In this document: positions 51,078-60,505 of the stretch, in pieces
Layout: each line of letters opens with the position of its first letter
Position numbering within the stretch: position 1 is the stretch's first letter
Assembly: GCA_000155715.1 (NCBI GenBank)
Contig: DS990604.1
Coordinates: forward strand, 62,823 to 126,822
From: a gamma proteobacterium HTCC5015
GTDB taxonomy: Bacteria > Pseudomonadota > Gammaproteobacteria > HTCC5015
Reading direction: 5' to 3'
Length of the DNA: 64,000 nt
Position numbers and translations under genes: made by a program
The notes under the pieces: generated by a model
Seen by the model: the letters and a program-made list of their open reading frames with translations, nothing else
Databases searched by the model: none
Told to the model about the DNA's origin: nothing

Positions 51078-52112
51078 TTAAACCAGCTTTTCGCCATTGT
51101 TTTGGTGGGCGCTTTCCGCTTGGCGTATCACGCGCTCGATGAGCTCGGCGACGCTGGGGATATCGCGAATTAACCCCTGTGTTTGACCGATAAACTGCAT
51201 GCCTTTGTCCAGATCGCCCTCTTCGGTGGCCGCCATCAGGCGCGGGGTGGCAGCGCCGAAGTAGGCCAGCAGTTTGATCTTGTCGAACATGACAAACAGG
51301 CCGAGCATAATTTTCCACACGGGCTGTCCGACTAACTTCGCAGCTTGCGTCGCCTTAATCGCCGCTATGGGGAAACTCATGGGGCGCTTGGTGAGTTTTA
51401 CCGCCGTCGGTGTCTTCATGTAGCGCGCGGGGATGCCATCAAAATTGGGTGAGTACACGGTATCGCCTTGATCTTTTTTAATGGCTTCATTTTTGATGTT
51501 CTGGTGCAGTGGGCTCTCTTGGCAAGTGGCGAGACGAGAGCCCATGGCGATACCGTCGGCGCCGAGGCTGAGTGCGGCGAGTAGGCCGCGGCCATCGCCA
51601 AAGCCACCTGTGGCGATGACGGGGATGTCTACTGCATCGGCAATAGTGGGCACTAGCACCAGCGAGGTGACATCACCGCCGTGGGCGGCCGCCTCGTGGC
51701 CGGTAACGAGCAGGGCGTCGGCGCCAATGCTTTGCGCGGAGAGAGCGTGCTTGACAGTGGTGACGGTGGCGATGACTTTGCCGCCGTACTCGTGGGCGCG
51801 CTGAACCAGCCAGTCACCTTTGCCGAGCGAAAAATTGATGACGGGAACCTGCTCTTCCAAGGCGACTTCGGCATTCTCCTTGGCGCCGGGCATCATCAAC
51901 GTGCAGCCGATGCCAAAGGGTTTGTTGGTCAGTTCGCGGATTTCTCGAATGGACGCGCGGGTTTGCTCGGGGGTGAGGGGGCCAGTGGCGAGAATACCTA
52001 GGCCTCCTGCATTGCAAACGGCGGCCACCAGTTTCGGTTTAGAAATCCAGCTCATGCCGGGCAGTAAAATGGGATGTTCAATGCCCAGTAGTTCGGTAAT
52101 GCGTGTTTTCAT
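51078..52112 (-). CDS. Nitronate monooxygenase / NAD(P)H-dependent flavin oxidoreductase
   Basis: A 344-residue FMN enzyme of the 2-nitropropane dioxygenase family. The TIM-barrel signatures are LLGIEHPILLPGM, VCNAGGLGILATG, INFSLGK, GHEAAAHGGD and ATGGFGDGRGLLAALSLGADGIAMG (phosphate-binding). Many members are quinone reductases and not true nitronate oxidases, so the substrate is open. ATG 52112 has GGAG 7 nt upstream; the frame runs 23 codons further without a ribosome site. Confidence 0.9.
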   Translation of the reverse strand: MKTRITELLGIEHPILLPGMSWISKPKLVAAVCNAGGLGILATGPLTPEQTRASIREIRELTNKPFGIGCTLMMPGAKENAEVALEEQVPVINFSLGKGDWLVQRAHEYGGKVIATVTTVKHALSAQSIGADALLVTGHEAAAHGGDVTSLVLVPTIADAVDIPVIATGGFGDGRGLLAALSLGADGIAMGSRLATCQESPLHQNIKNEAIKKDQGDTVYSPNFDGIPARYMKTPTAVKLTKRPMSFPIAAIKATQAAKLVGQPVWKIMLGLFVMFDKIKLLAYFGAATPRLMAATEEGDLDKGMQFIGQTQGLIRDIPSVAELIERVIRQAESAHQNNGEKLV

Positions 52113-52233
52113 GAAGTTCTCCGAATTGTCGCGGTACTTTATCAGAGGCTCGAATAGAGGGCACGAGAGGGAAGGGGACAATTCACCAACATTCGCGCCG
52201 ACTTTGTTTCAAATAGACACTATAATAAAACGT

Positions 52234-53019
52234 ATGAAGCAAGTGATGACACGGTTGATGAAGCATTGTTGGGCAGCCTGTACGGCACTGCTGTTTTGTG
52301 GCATTGCTGCGGCCGATCACACCGATCGCGTGGGTGAAGAAACGCTCACTATCTACTATGCCGCCTACGATCATCCACCGTGGATGATTCAAAAAGAGGG
52401 AGCGCCCGATCTGGGTGTGACGCCAGAGTATATTGCCGACCTAGAACACCGAGCGGGCAACTTAGATGTGGTCGTCAAACCCGTGCCTTTTCAACGCGCG
52501 TTGGTCGATTTGAAAGAGGGGCCAGTGGACATGATTGCCTCCAGCTTTCATCCAAGCTTAGAGGCGTTTGCAGAACCCGTGGCGGAGTTCGGTCTTTTGC
52601 AAATGACGCTGTTTACCCAGAAAAAAATTAAAAGCCGCAGTGTAGAGGCATTGCCGCCAATGACGGTGGGCTATTTACGCGGCTTGCCTATACTGCCTAG
52701 CGTCGACCGGGCCGACCATTTGGAAGTGGTGCGCGTTAACTCCGAGGGCAGCGGGTTTGCGGCGGTAGATCTCGGCCGCTTAGATGGGGTAATATTTGCC
52801 GAAGTGGCTTACCGTTACTATGCTGAAAGCATGGGCTGGAACTACGGTCATCTTAATCAGGCTCTATTTTTAGGCTCGGTGCCCGTATACGCGTGGACGC
52901 AAAAGGGGCGGTCAAAGGAGGCAAGCTTCCAGCGGCTTGCAGAGGTGTTGCAAGAAATGAACGCCGACGGCAGTTCAAATGCCTATATGACGGGAGTGGG
53001 AGTGGATTTTGGACACTAA
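52234..53019 (+). CDS. Periplasmic solute-binding protein (family 3-like), copy 1
   Basis: A 261-residue exported protein of the bacterial extracellular solute-binding family 3 fold. A signal peptide ends near GIAAA (about residue 26), followed by AYDHPPWM, VTPEYIADL, FQRALVDLKEGPVDMIAS, MTVGYLRGLP and a C-terminal NAYMTGVGVDF. No permease or ATPase genes are adjacent, so it may serve sensing instead of transport. A TATAAT lies at 52221-52226. The long upstream open frame overlaps the divergent gene and is not coding. It is followed by a tandem paralogue. Confidence 0.8.
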   Translation: MKQVMTRLMKHCWAACTALLFCGIAAADHTDRVGEETLTIYYAAYDHPPWMIQKEGAPDLGVTPEYIADLEHRAGNLDVVVKPVPFQRALVDLKEGPVDMIASSFHPSLEAFAEPVAEFGLLQMTLFTQKKIKSRSVEALPPMTVGYLRGLPILPSVDRADHLEVVRVNSEGSGFAAVDLGRLDGVIFAEVAYRYYAESMGWNYGHLNQALFLGSVPVYAWTQKGRSKEASFQRLAEVLQEMNADGSSNAYMTGVGVDFGH

Positions 53020-53782
53020 GCGACTCAAGCACGGAGTGTGGCTGCTAGCGATGTGGCTGGTGGTTACAGTGGCGAGTGCCGAGGAAAAACAGGTGATCCA
53101 ATTCGGTGCTTATGAGGCGGCACCGTGGTTTATTCCTGGCGGTGAAGCGGCTCGCGAACAAGAGGAGCACAAGCACGGAATTATTCCCGAATACATGGAC
53201 GCGATTATGCACCGCTCGCCCTCCTTGGATATACGGATTGAGCCGCTGCCCTTTCGTCGTGCGATTGTCGATTTGAAAAACGGCCGCGTCGATATGGCGG
53301 CCGCACCCCGCCAAGCGGATCTCAGTGAGTTTGCCGTGCCTTTGGCGAGTTTTGGGCGCGTACAGATGACGCTGTTTTCCCGTGAAAAAATTCAAGCGAA
53401 GTCCGTGGAAGAACTGCCGCCCATGAAAGTGGGTTACCTGCGGGGACTGCCGTTGTTTCACGAGTATATGAAACAGCCTCAAATTACCTTGGTTCCCGTC
53501 AATTCGGGCAGAAATGGATTGGATGCTCTAGAACTTGGCCGCCTTGATGCGGTGATGTTGACCGAGGTGTCCTACCGCTACCAAACAGTGGTTCGAGACT
53601 GGGATTATTCGCACTTTCACCAGGTTCTATTTCTTGGCGAGTTAGAGTTTATTGCCTGGGTGCACAAAGATCACGCCAGCGATACGCGATTTAACACGTT
53701 GAAATCCGAGTTAGACGCGATGCACGAGGATGGCACGGCCAATGCCTATATGGCGGGCATTGGTGTCGATTTCCAGCCTTAG
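53009..53782 (+). CDS. Periplasmic solute-binding protein (family 3-like), copy 2
   Basis: A tandem paralogue of the preceding gene, 257 residues, with the same order of motifs (PFRRAIVDLKNGRVDMAA, MKVGYLRGLP, RLDAVMLTEVSYRYQ, NAYMAGIGVDF). A signal peptide covers about residues 8-24. The start appears to be TTG 53009, inside the end of copy 1, after GGAGTGGGAG; GTG 53036 is possible but would shorten the signal. The overlap implies co-translation and a shared role. Confidence 0.78.
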   Translation: MDTKRLKHGVWLLAMWLVVTVASAEEKQVIQFGAYEAAPWFIPGGEAAREQEEHKHGIIPEYMDAIMHRSPSLDIRIEPLPFRRAIVDLKNGRVDMAAAPRQADLSEFAVPLASFGRVQMTLFSREKIQAKSVEELPPMKVGYLRGLPLFHEYMKQPQITLVPVNSGRNGLDALELGRLDAVMLTEVSYRYQTVVRDWDYSHFHQVLFLGELEFIAWVHKDHASDTRFNTLKSELDAMHEDGTANAYMAGIGVDFQP

Positions 53783-53919
53783 GGGCAATATCTATCCTAA
53801 TTTTACTGGCGCTTTTGTCGGCAATTCTGTCTTTCCTAGCCAGCCTAGGGGCTGGCGGCATAGCCTCATTCGTTTAGAGTAGTTGGCACTGCTAACGATT
53901 AACGAATAGGGGAATAATC

Positions 53920-55545
53920 ATGTCCATGATGCAGCAACCCATGCTGATTTCGTCCATTTTAGAGCACGCCATTGTCTCGCACCCCAATGCGGAGATTGTC
54001 ACGCGCACCGTAGAGGGCCCCATACATCGCTACACTTATGCAGAGGCGGCCAAGCGCAGTAAGCAATTAGCCAATGCGCTCGGCGATAAACTCGGCGTTA
54101 AACAGGGCGACCGCATTGCCACATTGGCGTGGAATACGTCTCGACACTACGAGTTGTATTTTGGCGTGTCGGGCATGGGGGCTATTACTCACACGATTAA
54201 CCCACGCCTATTCCCAGAGCAAATTGCCTATATCGTGGGGCATGCGGAAGATCGCTATTTGTTTGTCGATCTGACCTTTTTGCCGTTGATTGAAGCGTTA
54301 AAAGATAAGCTGCCCAGTTTAGAGGGCGTGGTCGTTTTAACCGATCGCGAACACATGCCCGAGAGTGATCTGGAGCTGCTTTGCTACGAAGAACTGATTG
54401 CCGATTGTAGCGAGACTTACGAGTGGCCCGAGCTTGATGAAAACGCCGGCGCCGCGCTGTGTTATACCTCGGGCACGACGGGCAATCCTAAAGGGGTGAT
54501 GTACACCCATCGCTCTACAGTGTTGCACGCCATGGCCGCTTGCCAGAACGATGCGCTGGGCATTGATGTGGACTCCGCTATTTTACCCGTTGTACCTATG
54601 TTTCACGTTAACGCTTGGGGTACGCCCTACGCCGCGACCATGATGGGGGCCAAAATGATTTTCCCCGGTGCGGGTATGGATGGTGCATCGATCTATGAAC
54701 TCGTCGAATCGGAGAAAGCCACTCAGTTGTTAGGCGTGCCAACTATTTGGCTGGGGCTTTTGAACTACTTGGATGAAGTGGGCAAAAAGCTCGATACTGT
54801 GCACACGGTGGTTGTCGGCGGCGCGGCGGCACCGCTTTCGATGGTTAAAGCTTTTCAAGAAAAGCACGATGCCTTTTTGCTGCACGCTTGGGGCATGACC
54901 GAGATGAGCCCCATCGGCACGGTGAATTCGCTGACGCAAAAAATGCGTGAAATGCCCATCGAGGAGCGCTATCAGCACCAACTTAAACAAGGGCGCGCGG
55001 TGTTCGGCGTTGAAATGAAGATTATCGATGACGATGGCAAGGCACTGCCTCACGATGGTGAAGCCTATGGCCGCTTGTTGGTGCGCGGCCCTTGGATCGT
55101 TGACGAGTACTACAAAAACGAGGATCGCAGTTCTTTTGTCGATGGCTGGTTCGATACGGGAGACGTGGCCACTATCGACTCCGACAACACCATGCAGATC
55201 GTCGACCGCGCCAAAGATGTGATTAAGTCGGGCGGCGAGTGGATTTCCTCGATCGAGTTGGAGAACCAAGCGGTGGGGCATCCCGACTTATCCGAGTGCT
55301 GTGTGATCGGTGTGGCTCACCCCAAATGGGACGAGCGCCCTCTGCTATTAGCGGTGCGCAAAGAGGGGACGGACCCGAGCCCGGACAGCATCCGCGAATT
55401 TTTAGAAGACAAAGTGGCCAAGTGGTGGCTGCCCGATGCGGTGGTGTTTGTCGATGAATTGCCCCACACCGCCACGGGCAAACTGTTGAAAATCGGTTTG
55501 CGCAAAGACTACGCCAACTATTTGACAGAAAACGGTCTAGCGTAA
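53920..55545 (+). CDS. Fatty-acyl-CoA synthetase (AlkK-like)
   Basis: A 541-residue adenylate-forming ligase that activates fatty acids to acyl-CoA. Motifs are [16 protein letters not shown] (P-loop, about 187-202), [37 protein letters not shown] and the catalytic Lys in [10 protein letters not shown]. Similarity in layout is greatest to medium-chain AlkK-type enzymes. AGGGGAATA precedes the ATG. It could feed beta-oxidation or PHA precursor supply; that is inference. Confidence 0.92.
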   Translation: MSMMQQPMLISSILEHAIVSHPNAEIVTRTVEGPIHRYTYAEAAKRSKQLANALGDKLGVKQGDRIATLAWNTSRHYELYFGVSGMGAITHTINPRLFPEQIAYIVGHAEDRYLFVDLTFLPLIEALKDKLPSLEGVVVLTDREHMPESDLELLCYEELIADCSETYEWPELDENAGAALCYTSGTTGNPKGVMYTHRSTVLHAMAACQNDALGIDVDSAILPVVPMFHVNAWGTPYAATMMGAKMIFPGAGMDGASIYELVESEKATQLLGVPTIWLGLLNYLDEVGKKLDTVHTVVVGGAAAPLSMVKAFQEKHDAFLLHAWGMTEMSPIGTVNSLTQKMREMPIEERYQHQLKQGRAVFGVEMKIIDDDGKALPHDGEAYGRLLVRGPWIVDEYYKNEDRSSFVDGWFDTGDVATIDSDNTMQIVDRAKDVIKSGGEWISSIELENQAVGHPDLSECCVIGVAHPKWDERPLLLAVRKEGTDPSPDSIREFLEDKVAKWWLPDAVVFVDELPHTATGKLLKIGLRKDYANYLTENGLA

Positions 55546-55572
55546 GTGGGTTAGGCTAGGCACAAACGACTC

Positions 55573-55592
55573 AAGCCCCCGTTCGGGGGCTT
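55573..55592 (+). terminator. Hairpin after the acyl-CoA synthetase gene
   Basis: AAGCCCCC and GGGGGCTT form a perfect 8-bp stem with a GTTC loop, followed by CTAAAATT. The weak tail makes it a probable but not strong terminator. Confidence 0.65.
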
Positions 55593-55613
55593 CTAAAATT
55601 GATGTGAAAGATT

Positions 55614-56297
55614 TTGAAACCCCATGAAAACGCCTTAAAGCTGCTAAACAGCTGGGATGCGAACGCCCAGCAGTGGTTTGAAGCCGTTCGCGACAGTGCG
55701 ATTGAAAGCCGCCGCTTGGTGACCAATCAAGCGATTCTTGATGCGATCACAGCACAGTCTCCCAAGCGCCTGCTAGATGTGGGCTGTGGCGAGGGCTGGC
55801 TAATGCGTGCGCTGTGCGAACACATGGGTGAAAAGGCGCCTGAGATGCTGGGTGTCGACGGTTCACAATGGCTGATCGATCGCTTAAACGCACTTGGCGG
55901 GCGGGGAGTCTGCGTCACTTATGAATCTTTAATCGAGACACCTCACCCTTCGTTGCAACAGGGGGACTTCGATTTGGTTGTGGCCAATTTTTCGCTACTG
56001 GCCGATCACTGTGTGGAATTGCTACAAGCCTTGAGGCCGTGCTTGACGCCAGAGGGAAAGCTGTTGGTTCAGACTGTGCACCCCCACAGTGTTTCCCCGT
56101 CGGCCCGCGAGGGCTGGAGAGAAGAACACTTTGAAAGTTTTTCGGGCAATTGGCAGGCCATGCCGTGGTATTTTCGCGACCGAGAGGGCTGGTTAGAGGT
56201 GATGACTGCTAGTGGGTTCACGGTCGAATCGGTGAAAGAGCCGCGCCACCCACACACAGATCAGCCCATCTCTTTGCTAATGACAGCGGCTTGCTGA
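55614..56297 (+). CDS. Class I SAM-dependent methyltransferase
   Basis: A 227-residue methyltransferase with the SAM-binding motif LLDVGCGEGWL (about residues 52-62), GVDGSQWL as motif I's acidic partner, and DLVVANFSLLAD. The substrate is unknown. The start is taken as TTG 55614 because no ATG or GTG lies in frame before the conserved region; the ribosome site is weak. It is followed by a DinB-family gene 15 bp downstream on the same strand. Confidence 0.82.
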   Translation: MKPHENALKLLNSWDANAQQWFEAVRDSAIESRRLVTNQAILDAITAQSPKRLLDVGCGEGWLMRALCEHMGEKAPEMLGVDGSQWLIDRLNALGGRGVCVTYESLIETPHPSLQQGDFDLVVANFSLLADHCVELLQALRPCLTPEGKLLVQTVHPHSVSPSAREGWREEHFESFSGNWQAMPWYFRDREGWLEVMTASGFTVESVKEPRHPHTDQPISLLMTAAC

Positions 56298-56312
56298 CTG
56301 GAGGAGTGCCTG

Positions 56313-56822
56313 ATGTTAAGTGTGGACTATGCCCGCAAACTGGCTCAGTACAATGCGTGGATGAATCGGCGCCTCTTTGAGGCCTGTCTGACACTGCCTG
56401 CTGAGGAGTTGTACCGAGACCGAGGGGCTTTTTTCGGCTCCATCTTTAAGACCTTGCACCATATTTACAGCCGAGATTTATCGTATCTTTCGCGTTTTAC
56501 GGGAGAGCCCAAGACCGTTCCCGCACTCGATCAAATGCTCTGTGAAGACTTTTCTGAACTGCACTCGCTGAGGCAGTCGTTGGATCAGCGTCTTCAGGAG
56601 TGGGTGGGAACCTTAGAGGCGTCTTGGCTGTCCGAGCCCATGGTGTTTACCAGTGTGGTCGACGGCAAGGCGCGTCAATTGCCCCGCTGGCTGATGTTAG
56701 TACACATGTTTAATCATCAGACGCATCATCGGGGCCAAGTGACGACGCTGTTGTCGCAGCGGGGTGTGGATATGGGGAGTACAGATATTCCCTTTATGCC
56801 TGACGCCAGCCACATCCTCTAG
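56313..56822 (+). CDS. DinB-family protein
   Basis: A 169-residue four-helix protein of the DinB/YfiT superfamily, many of which are metal-dependent thiol transferases. Metal-ligand histidines are in TLHHIYSRD (about 47) and MFNHQTHHRGQ (about 131 and 135). GGAGG precedes the ATG. It is probably co-transcribed with the methyltransferase gene. The thiol substrate and role are unknown. Confidence 0.87.
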   Translation: MLSVDYARKLAQYNAWMNRRLFEACLTLPAEELYRDRGAFFGSIFKTLHHIYSRDLSYLSRFTGEPKTVPALDQMLCEDFSELHSLRQSLDQRLQEWVGTLEASWLSEPMVFTSVVDGKARQLPRWLMLVHMFNHQTHHRGQVTTLLSQRGVDMGSTDIPFMPDASHIL

Positions 56823-56841
56823 TATCTCTTAAGGCGCAATC

Positions 56842-57480
56842 ATGCTGAGTTTATTAACACAGGGCGAGTACGGCATTTTTATTTTGGTGTTGCTGGCGAT
56901 TATTTTATCGTTGACGCTGCACGAGTTCGGCCACGCCATCGTGGCCCGCGCACTGGGTGACGACACCGCCGAGCGTTTGGGGCGACTCACACTCAATCCC
57001 GTCTCGCACATTGATCCTATGGGATTGTTAATGGTGGCGACGGTCGGTTTTGGCTACGCCAAGCCCGTGCCGTTTAACCCCAATAATCTACGCATGCACT
57101 GGGGGAGCGCGCTTGTCGCCGCAGCGGGGCCCGCGATGAATTTGGTGCTGGCGATTCTAGCGGTCAATGTACTGGCGCTGGCGGGCGCTCAGGGCTGGAT
57201 GCTGGGTGAAACCCAGCAGACGGCGCTGGTGCTGATGGTTCATATCAATTTGCTGTTGATGCTGTTTAATTTGCTGCCACTCGGGCCGCTCGATGGCCAC
57301 TACATTGCCTCAAAAATGTTGCCGCCCCAAATGGGGCGCCGCTACGATGCTTTTAATGCGCAATACGGACTGTGGCTCTTTATGGGCTTGATCGTGCTGA
57401 GCATTTTGGGCTTTCCTATCTTTGACGGCTTGCTGTCTCTCAGTAATGCGATGATTCCCTGGATTACTTGGTTGGCGTAG
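56842..57480 (+). CDS. Site-2 protease-family zinc metalloprotease (M50)
   Basis: A 212-residue membrane protein with the M50 catalytic HEFGH (about residues 29-33) in the first helix and the second motif NLLPLGPLDGH (about 140-150) in a later helix. No PDZ domain is present, so it is the short form found in many bacteria, not RseP. The substrate is unknown. It starts 20 bp after the DinB gene, making a probable three-gene operon. Confidence 0.9.
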   Translation: MLSLLTQGEYGIFILVLLAIILSLTLHEFGHAIVARALGDDTAERLGRLTLNPVSHIDPMGLLMVATVGFGYAKPVPFNPNNLRMHWGSALVAAAGPAMNLVLAILAVNVLALAGAQGWMLGETQQTALVLMVHINLLLMLFNLLPLGPLDGHYIASKMLPPQMGRRYDAFNAQYGLWLFMGLIVLSILGFPIFDGLLSLSNAMIPWITWLA

Positions 57481-57489
57481 TCCTTTGCT

Positions 57490-58314
57490 TTAATCGTGAT
57501 CTTGCCGCTCTAATTTTTGACCACAGTGCAGACAATATTGTGCGCCATGTTCGTGGTGTGCGCTGCTGTGCTGAGGACAATACAGTTGTCGGTCGCCCCT
57601 TTTCATATTTGAGAGTTCCGAGGTGACAATTCCTGTGGGCACGGCGATGATGGCGTAACCCGTAATCATAATAGCCGAGGCGATGGCTTGCCCGAGCGGC
57701 GTTTGCGGCGAGATGTCGCCATAGCCAACCGTGGTGAGAGTCACAATCGACCAGTAAATACTGCGGGGGATACTGGTAAAACCGTTTTCAGGGCCTTCGA
57801 CCAAATACATGAGGCTGCCGTAGAGAATGGTCAGCATGCACACGGTAAATAAAAATACGAGTATTTTTCGACGCGATTCGACAAGGGCTTTGACGAGAAA
57901 GTTGGCGTCTTTATCAAAACCACTGAGTTCGAAAATTTTAAAAATTCTGAGCATGCGCAACGCGCGTATCGACAGCAAATAATTGCTACCCGGGAAGAGC
58001 AAGCTCAGATAAGTGGGCAAAATCGCGAGTAGGTCGATGACGCCGTAAAAACTGGTGGCGTAGGCGCGTCGGTCACTGCTAATCCACAGCCGCAAGACGT
58101 ACTCGGCTGTAAAAAACAGGGTAAAGCCCCACTCCACCCAGTAGAGCCACTGGCCGTAGGTTTGATGGATGCTTTCAACACTGTCGATTAAGACGATGCC
58201 TACACTGATACAGATGGCTATCAGCAATAAAATATCAAAGTTGCGTCCCGCCGATGTTTGATAGCCAAAAATAATCGTATTGAGACGATTTTTGAGTCGT
58301 TGAGTGTTGTCCAT
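57490..58314 (-). CDS. Voltage-gated-type potassium channel with C-terminal zinc-ribbon motif
   Basis: A 274-residue six-helix ion channel. The selectivity filter TVGYGD lies between helices 5 and 6, and a charged S4-like helix (LSIRALRMLRIFKIF) identifies the voltage-sensor class. The C-terminal 30 residues contain CPQH and CLHC, a possible zinc ribbon not usual in these channels. ATG 58314 is preferred over TTG 58347. It is convergent with the M50 protease gene. Confidence 0.88.
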   Translation of the reverse strand: MDNTQRLKNRLNTIIFGYQTSAGRNFDILLLIAICISVGIVLIDSVESIHQTYGQWLYWVEWGFTLFFTAEYVLRLWISSDRRAYATSFYGVIDLLAILPTYLSLLFPGSNYLLSIRALRMLRIFKIFELSGFDKDANFLVKALVESRRKILVFLFTVCMLTILYGSLMYLVEGPENGFTSIPRSIYWSIVTLTTVGYGDISPQTPLGQAIASAIMITGYAIIAVPTGIVTSELSNMKRGDRQLYCPQHSSAHHEHGAQYCLHCGQKLERQDHD

Positions 58315-58452
58315 TTTAGGCGTCAGTCGTAGGTTGAATGACGACAATATGCGCTCTCAAAGCGCTGATCTCAAGGGGGCGACCACTTCTTCCAAGGCGG
58401 GGGGGCGAGGCTGTGACAGCATCGTCACCTATTATTACGAGTAGGTGATGTC

Positions 58453-59343
58453 ATGCTTTCTGTGATTCGATTTGTCTTTGCTTGCTTACAAGCGTTGTCT
58501 CCCTCGCTGGCGGCTAAGCTGGCGGTGCGCTTGGCTTCAAAGCCTCGGCGCTTTCCGCGCAAGCCGCGAGAGCAAGAGCAGCTCGCCTCGGCAGAGCGCA
58601 TAGAGTTTATCGGCTCGAAGGGACGCCGCTGTGTGGCGTGGGCCTGGGGCGAAGGGCCGATTGTTCTCGTCGCCCACGGCTGGGAGAGTCGCGGCTCACA
58701 AATGGCGACGATGGCCATGGCAATTGCTGATCGTGGGTATCGAGCCGTGGCGATCGACTTTTCCGCCCACGGTGACTCCGAGGGAAAATCGGTTAGCTTC
58801 AAAGATTTTGGTGAGGATGTTTTGGCACTGTCTCAGCAATTTAGTGAGATCGAGGCGTTCGTTGGCCACTCGGCGGGGGGCGTTTTGTCGATGGGAATGC
58901 GCCAGAAAGGCTTTCGCGCCAAGCGTTATTGCACGTTGGGATCACCTACTGCGCCCTATCCAGCGGTTGAGGGTATTCGAAAAATTTTGCAGCCCAGCGA
59001 GAAAACCTTAGACGCCGTTCGTGCGATCTACGCTCGGCAACTCGGGGCCACTTGGCCAGAAATCGAGGCGGGCCTCGCCTTCCGCGAGCCCGACGGTGAG
59101 CTTCTTATGATTTTCGATCGCGATGATAAAGAGGTTTCTCACACGCAGGGTGAGCTGATTCAAGGTGTTTGGCCAAGCGCTCAGCTGATCAAAACGCAAG
59201 GTTTGGGACACCGACGCTTGATGTGGGCGCCCGATATTGTCGAGGCGGTCACTTTGTTTGTGTCCACTGGGGCGATTGAGGGAAGTGCTCTAAGTCCATC
59301 CGAGGAAACTCAGAGCACCCTGTTAGGCAAAACAGCGAGTTAA
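58453..59343 (+). CDS. Alpha/beta hydrolase
   Basis: A 296-residue alpha/beta-hydrolase. The oxyanion region VAHGWESRG, nucleophile elbow FVGHSAGG (Ser about 140), acid candidate in LMIFDRDD and GLGHRRLM (His) complete the triad. The N-terminal about 35 residues are hydrophobic then basic and may associate with the membrane. The substrate is unknown. It is convergent with the glutaredoxin gene, with only 1 bp between stops. Confidence 0.88.
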   Translation: MLSVIRFVFACLQALSPSLAAKLAVRLASKPRRFPRKPREQEQLASAERIEFIGSKGRRCVAWAWGEGPIVLVAHGWESRGSQMATMAMAIADRGYRAVAIDFSAHGDSEGKSVSFKDFGEDVLALSQQFSEIEAFVGHSAGGVLSMGMRQKGFRAKRYCTLGSPTAPYPAVEGIRKILQPSEKTLDAVRAIYARQLGATWPEIEAGLAFREPDGELLMIFDRDDKEVSHTQGELIQGVWPSAQLIKTQGLGHRRLMWAPDIVEAVTLFVSTGAIEGSALSPSEETQSTLLGKTAS

Positions 59344-59344
59344 A

Positions 59345-59599
59345 CTAAGCCTTTTCGCCGTTGAGTTGTTCTTTGACGAAGGCGTCAAACTCAGTAAAGC
59401 CGCCGATGTGCTCTTTGCCGTGAAAGATTTGCGGCACCGTGTGCACGGGCTTACCGACGGTTTTTTCTAAATCGGCTTTGGAGATGCCCTCGGCGTGAAT
59501 ATCGATGTAGCGGTATTCGAGCGACTTAATCTCGGCAAGTTGCTTAGCTCGAGTGCAAAAACCACAGCCTTCGCGACCAAAAATTGTAATGCGTTCCAT
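59345..59599 (-). CDS. Glutaredoxin (GrxA-like)
   Basis: An 84-residue glutaredoxin that reduces disulphides with glutathione. The active site is REGCGFCTRAK (CGFC instead of the more common CPYC), followed by HTVPQIF (cis-Pro) and HIGGFTEFDAF, as in GrxA. GGAGCAC lies upstream of the ATG. It is monocistronic and divergent from the flavodoxin gene. Confidence 0.93.
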   Translation of the reverse strand: MERITIFGREGCGFCTRAKQLAEIKSLEYRYIDIHAEGISKADLEKTVGKPVHTVPQIFHGKEHIGGFTEFDAFVKEQLNGEKA

Positions 59600-59713
59600 G
59601 AGTGTGCTCCGATCGTTGTGTGAATGCCGTTATTCTACGGCAGGCTTGTGATTAGTAAAAAAGCTTGTTTGTATGACAACGATAGCTTTTGCCAAGGCTC
59701 GCTATAAGCATAG

Positions 59714-59728
59714 TGATAATTATTCTTA
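59714..59728. promoter_or_regulatory. Candidate Fur box upstream of flavodoxin
   Basis: TGATAATTATTCTTA matches the 7-1-7 Fur consensus TGATAATnATTATCA at all but two positions. It lies 92 bp before the flavodoxin start. Flavodoxins that replace ferredoxin are commonly induced by iron starvation, which fits. Confidence 0.6.
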
Positions 59729-59820
59729 AAAAGATGGGCCGTGGGTTTGGCTCAGGGCGGCCTCTGCTTTATGATAAGCGACTGTTTTTTCGTACCATAC
59801 GCGCCAAACTGGAGAAGCGA

Positions 59821-60339
59821 ATGATCAAGATTGGTTTGTTTTACGGCAGTGACGAAGGGGCGACCCGATACTGCGCAGGTCTCATTAAAGATCAATTCCC
59901 CGAGGGGCAAATTGATGTGCACGACATCGCTGATGCCGATCCGGCAGATTTTGGCGAATACGAATTTATGATTTTGGGTATCCCCACTTGGGACTTTGGC
60001 GAATTGCAGAGCGACTGGGAAGAGTTCTGGGAAAAGCTGGAAGGCATCGATTTTAGTGGCAAGATTTGCGCCTTGTTCGGCTTGGGCGATCAGCGCGGCT
60101 ACGGCGACTACTACCTAGATGCGATGGGTATGCTGAACGATGTGATCGAGGGCAATGGCGCTATTGTGATTGGTAACTGGCCCATCGACAGCTACGATTT
60201 TGAAGCATCGAAAGCGCTGATGGACAATGGCACCCACTTTGTCGGTCTCGGTTTGGACGAAGACCAGCAGGAAGAGCTGACTAATGAGCGCATCGAAAAG
60301 TGGACGGCGCAAATTAAAGAGGAAATGGGGCTGGGCTAA
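59821..60339 (+). CDS. Flavodoxin
   Basis: A 172-residue FMN electron-transfer protein of the long-chain type. Landmarks are the phosphate-binding region GLFYGSDEGATRYCA, the 50s loop GIPTWDFGELQSDWEEF (Trp stacking on FMN) and the 90s loop GLGDQRGYGDYY. ATG 59821 has GGAGAAG 6 nt upstream; the frame open to 59689 upstream is not supported. A candidate Fur box precedes it. Confidence 0.94.
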   Translation: MIKIGLFYGSDEGATRYCAGLIKDQFPEGQIDVHDIADADPADFGEYEFMILGIPTWDFGELQSDWEEFWEKLEGIDFSGKICALFGLGDQRGYGDYYLDAMGMLNDVIEGNGAIVIGNWPIDSYDFEASKALMDNGTHFVGLGLDEDQQEELTNERIEKWTAQIKEEMGLG

Positions 60340-60366
60340 TTACCTGTGTCTCCGGTTCTTTTAGAA

Positions 60367-60391
60367 AGCGGGCTACGGCCCGCTTTTTTTT
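60367..60391 (+). terminator. Rho-independent terminator after flavodoxin
   Basis: AGCGGGC and GCCCGCT form a 7-bp stem with a TACG loop, followed by eight T residues, 28 bp beyond the flavodoxin stop. Confidence 0.95.
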
Positions 60392-60505
60392 GGTGGCAAG
60401 CTTTTGTATATATCAGTTTAAAAATGGGCTTTGAGTCCCAAATTTGTTATTTTGTGTTCATTGAATTGCCATTTCTGCGGGTTATAGGATCGAAACAGTA
60501 ACAGT

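Noticed and set aside
50893..51173. Short plus-strand open frames downstream of the cold-shock gene start
   Set aside because: They overlap a strong hairpin and the end of a real minus-strand gene and have no ribosome site.
51820..52233. Long plus-strand open frame upstream of the first solute-binding protein
   Set aside because: It is antisense to the nitronate monooxygenase gene; the signal peptide and composition mark the true start at 52234.
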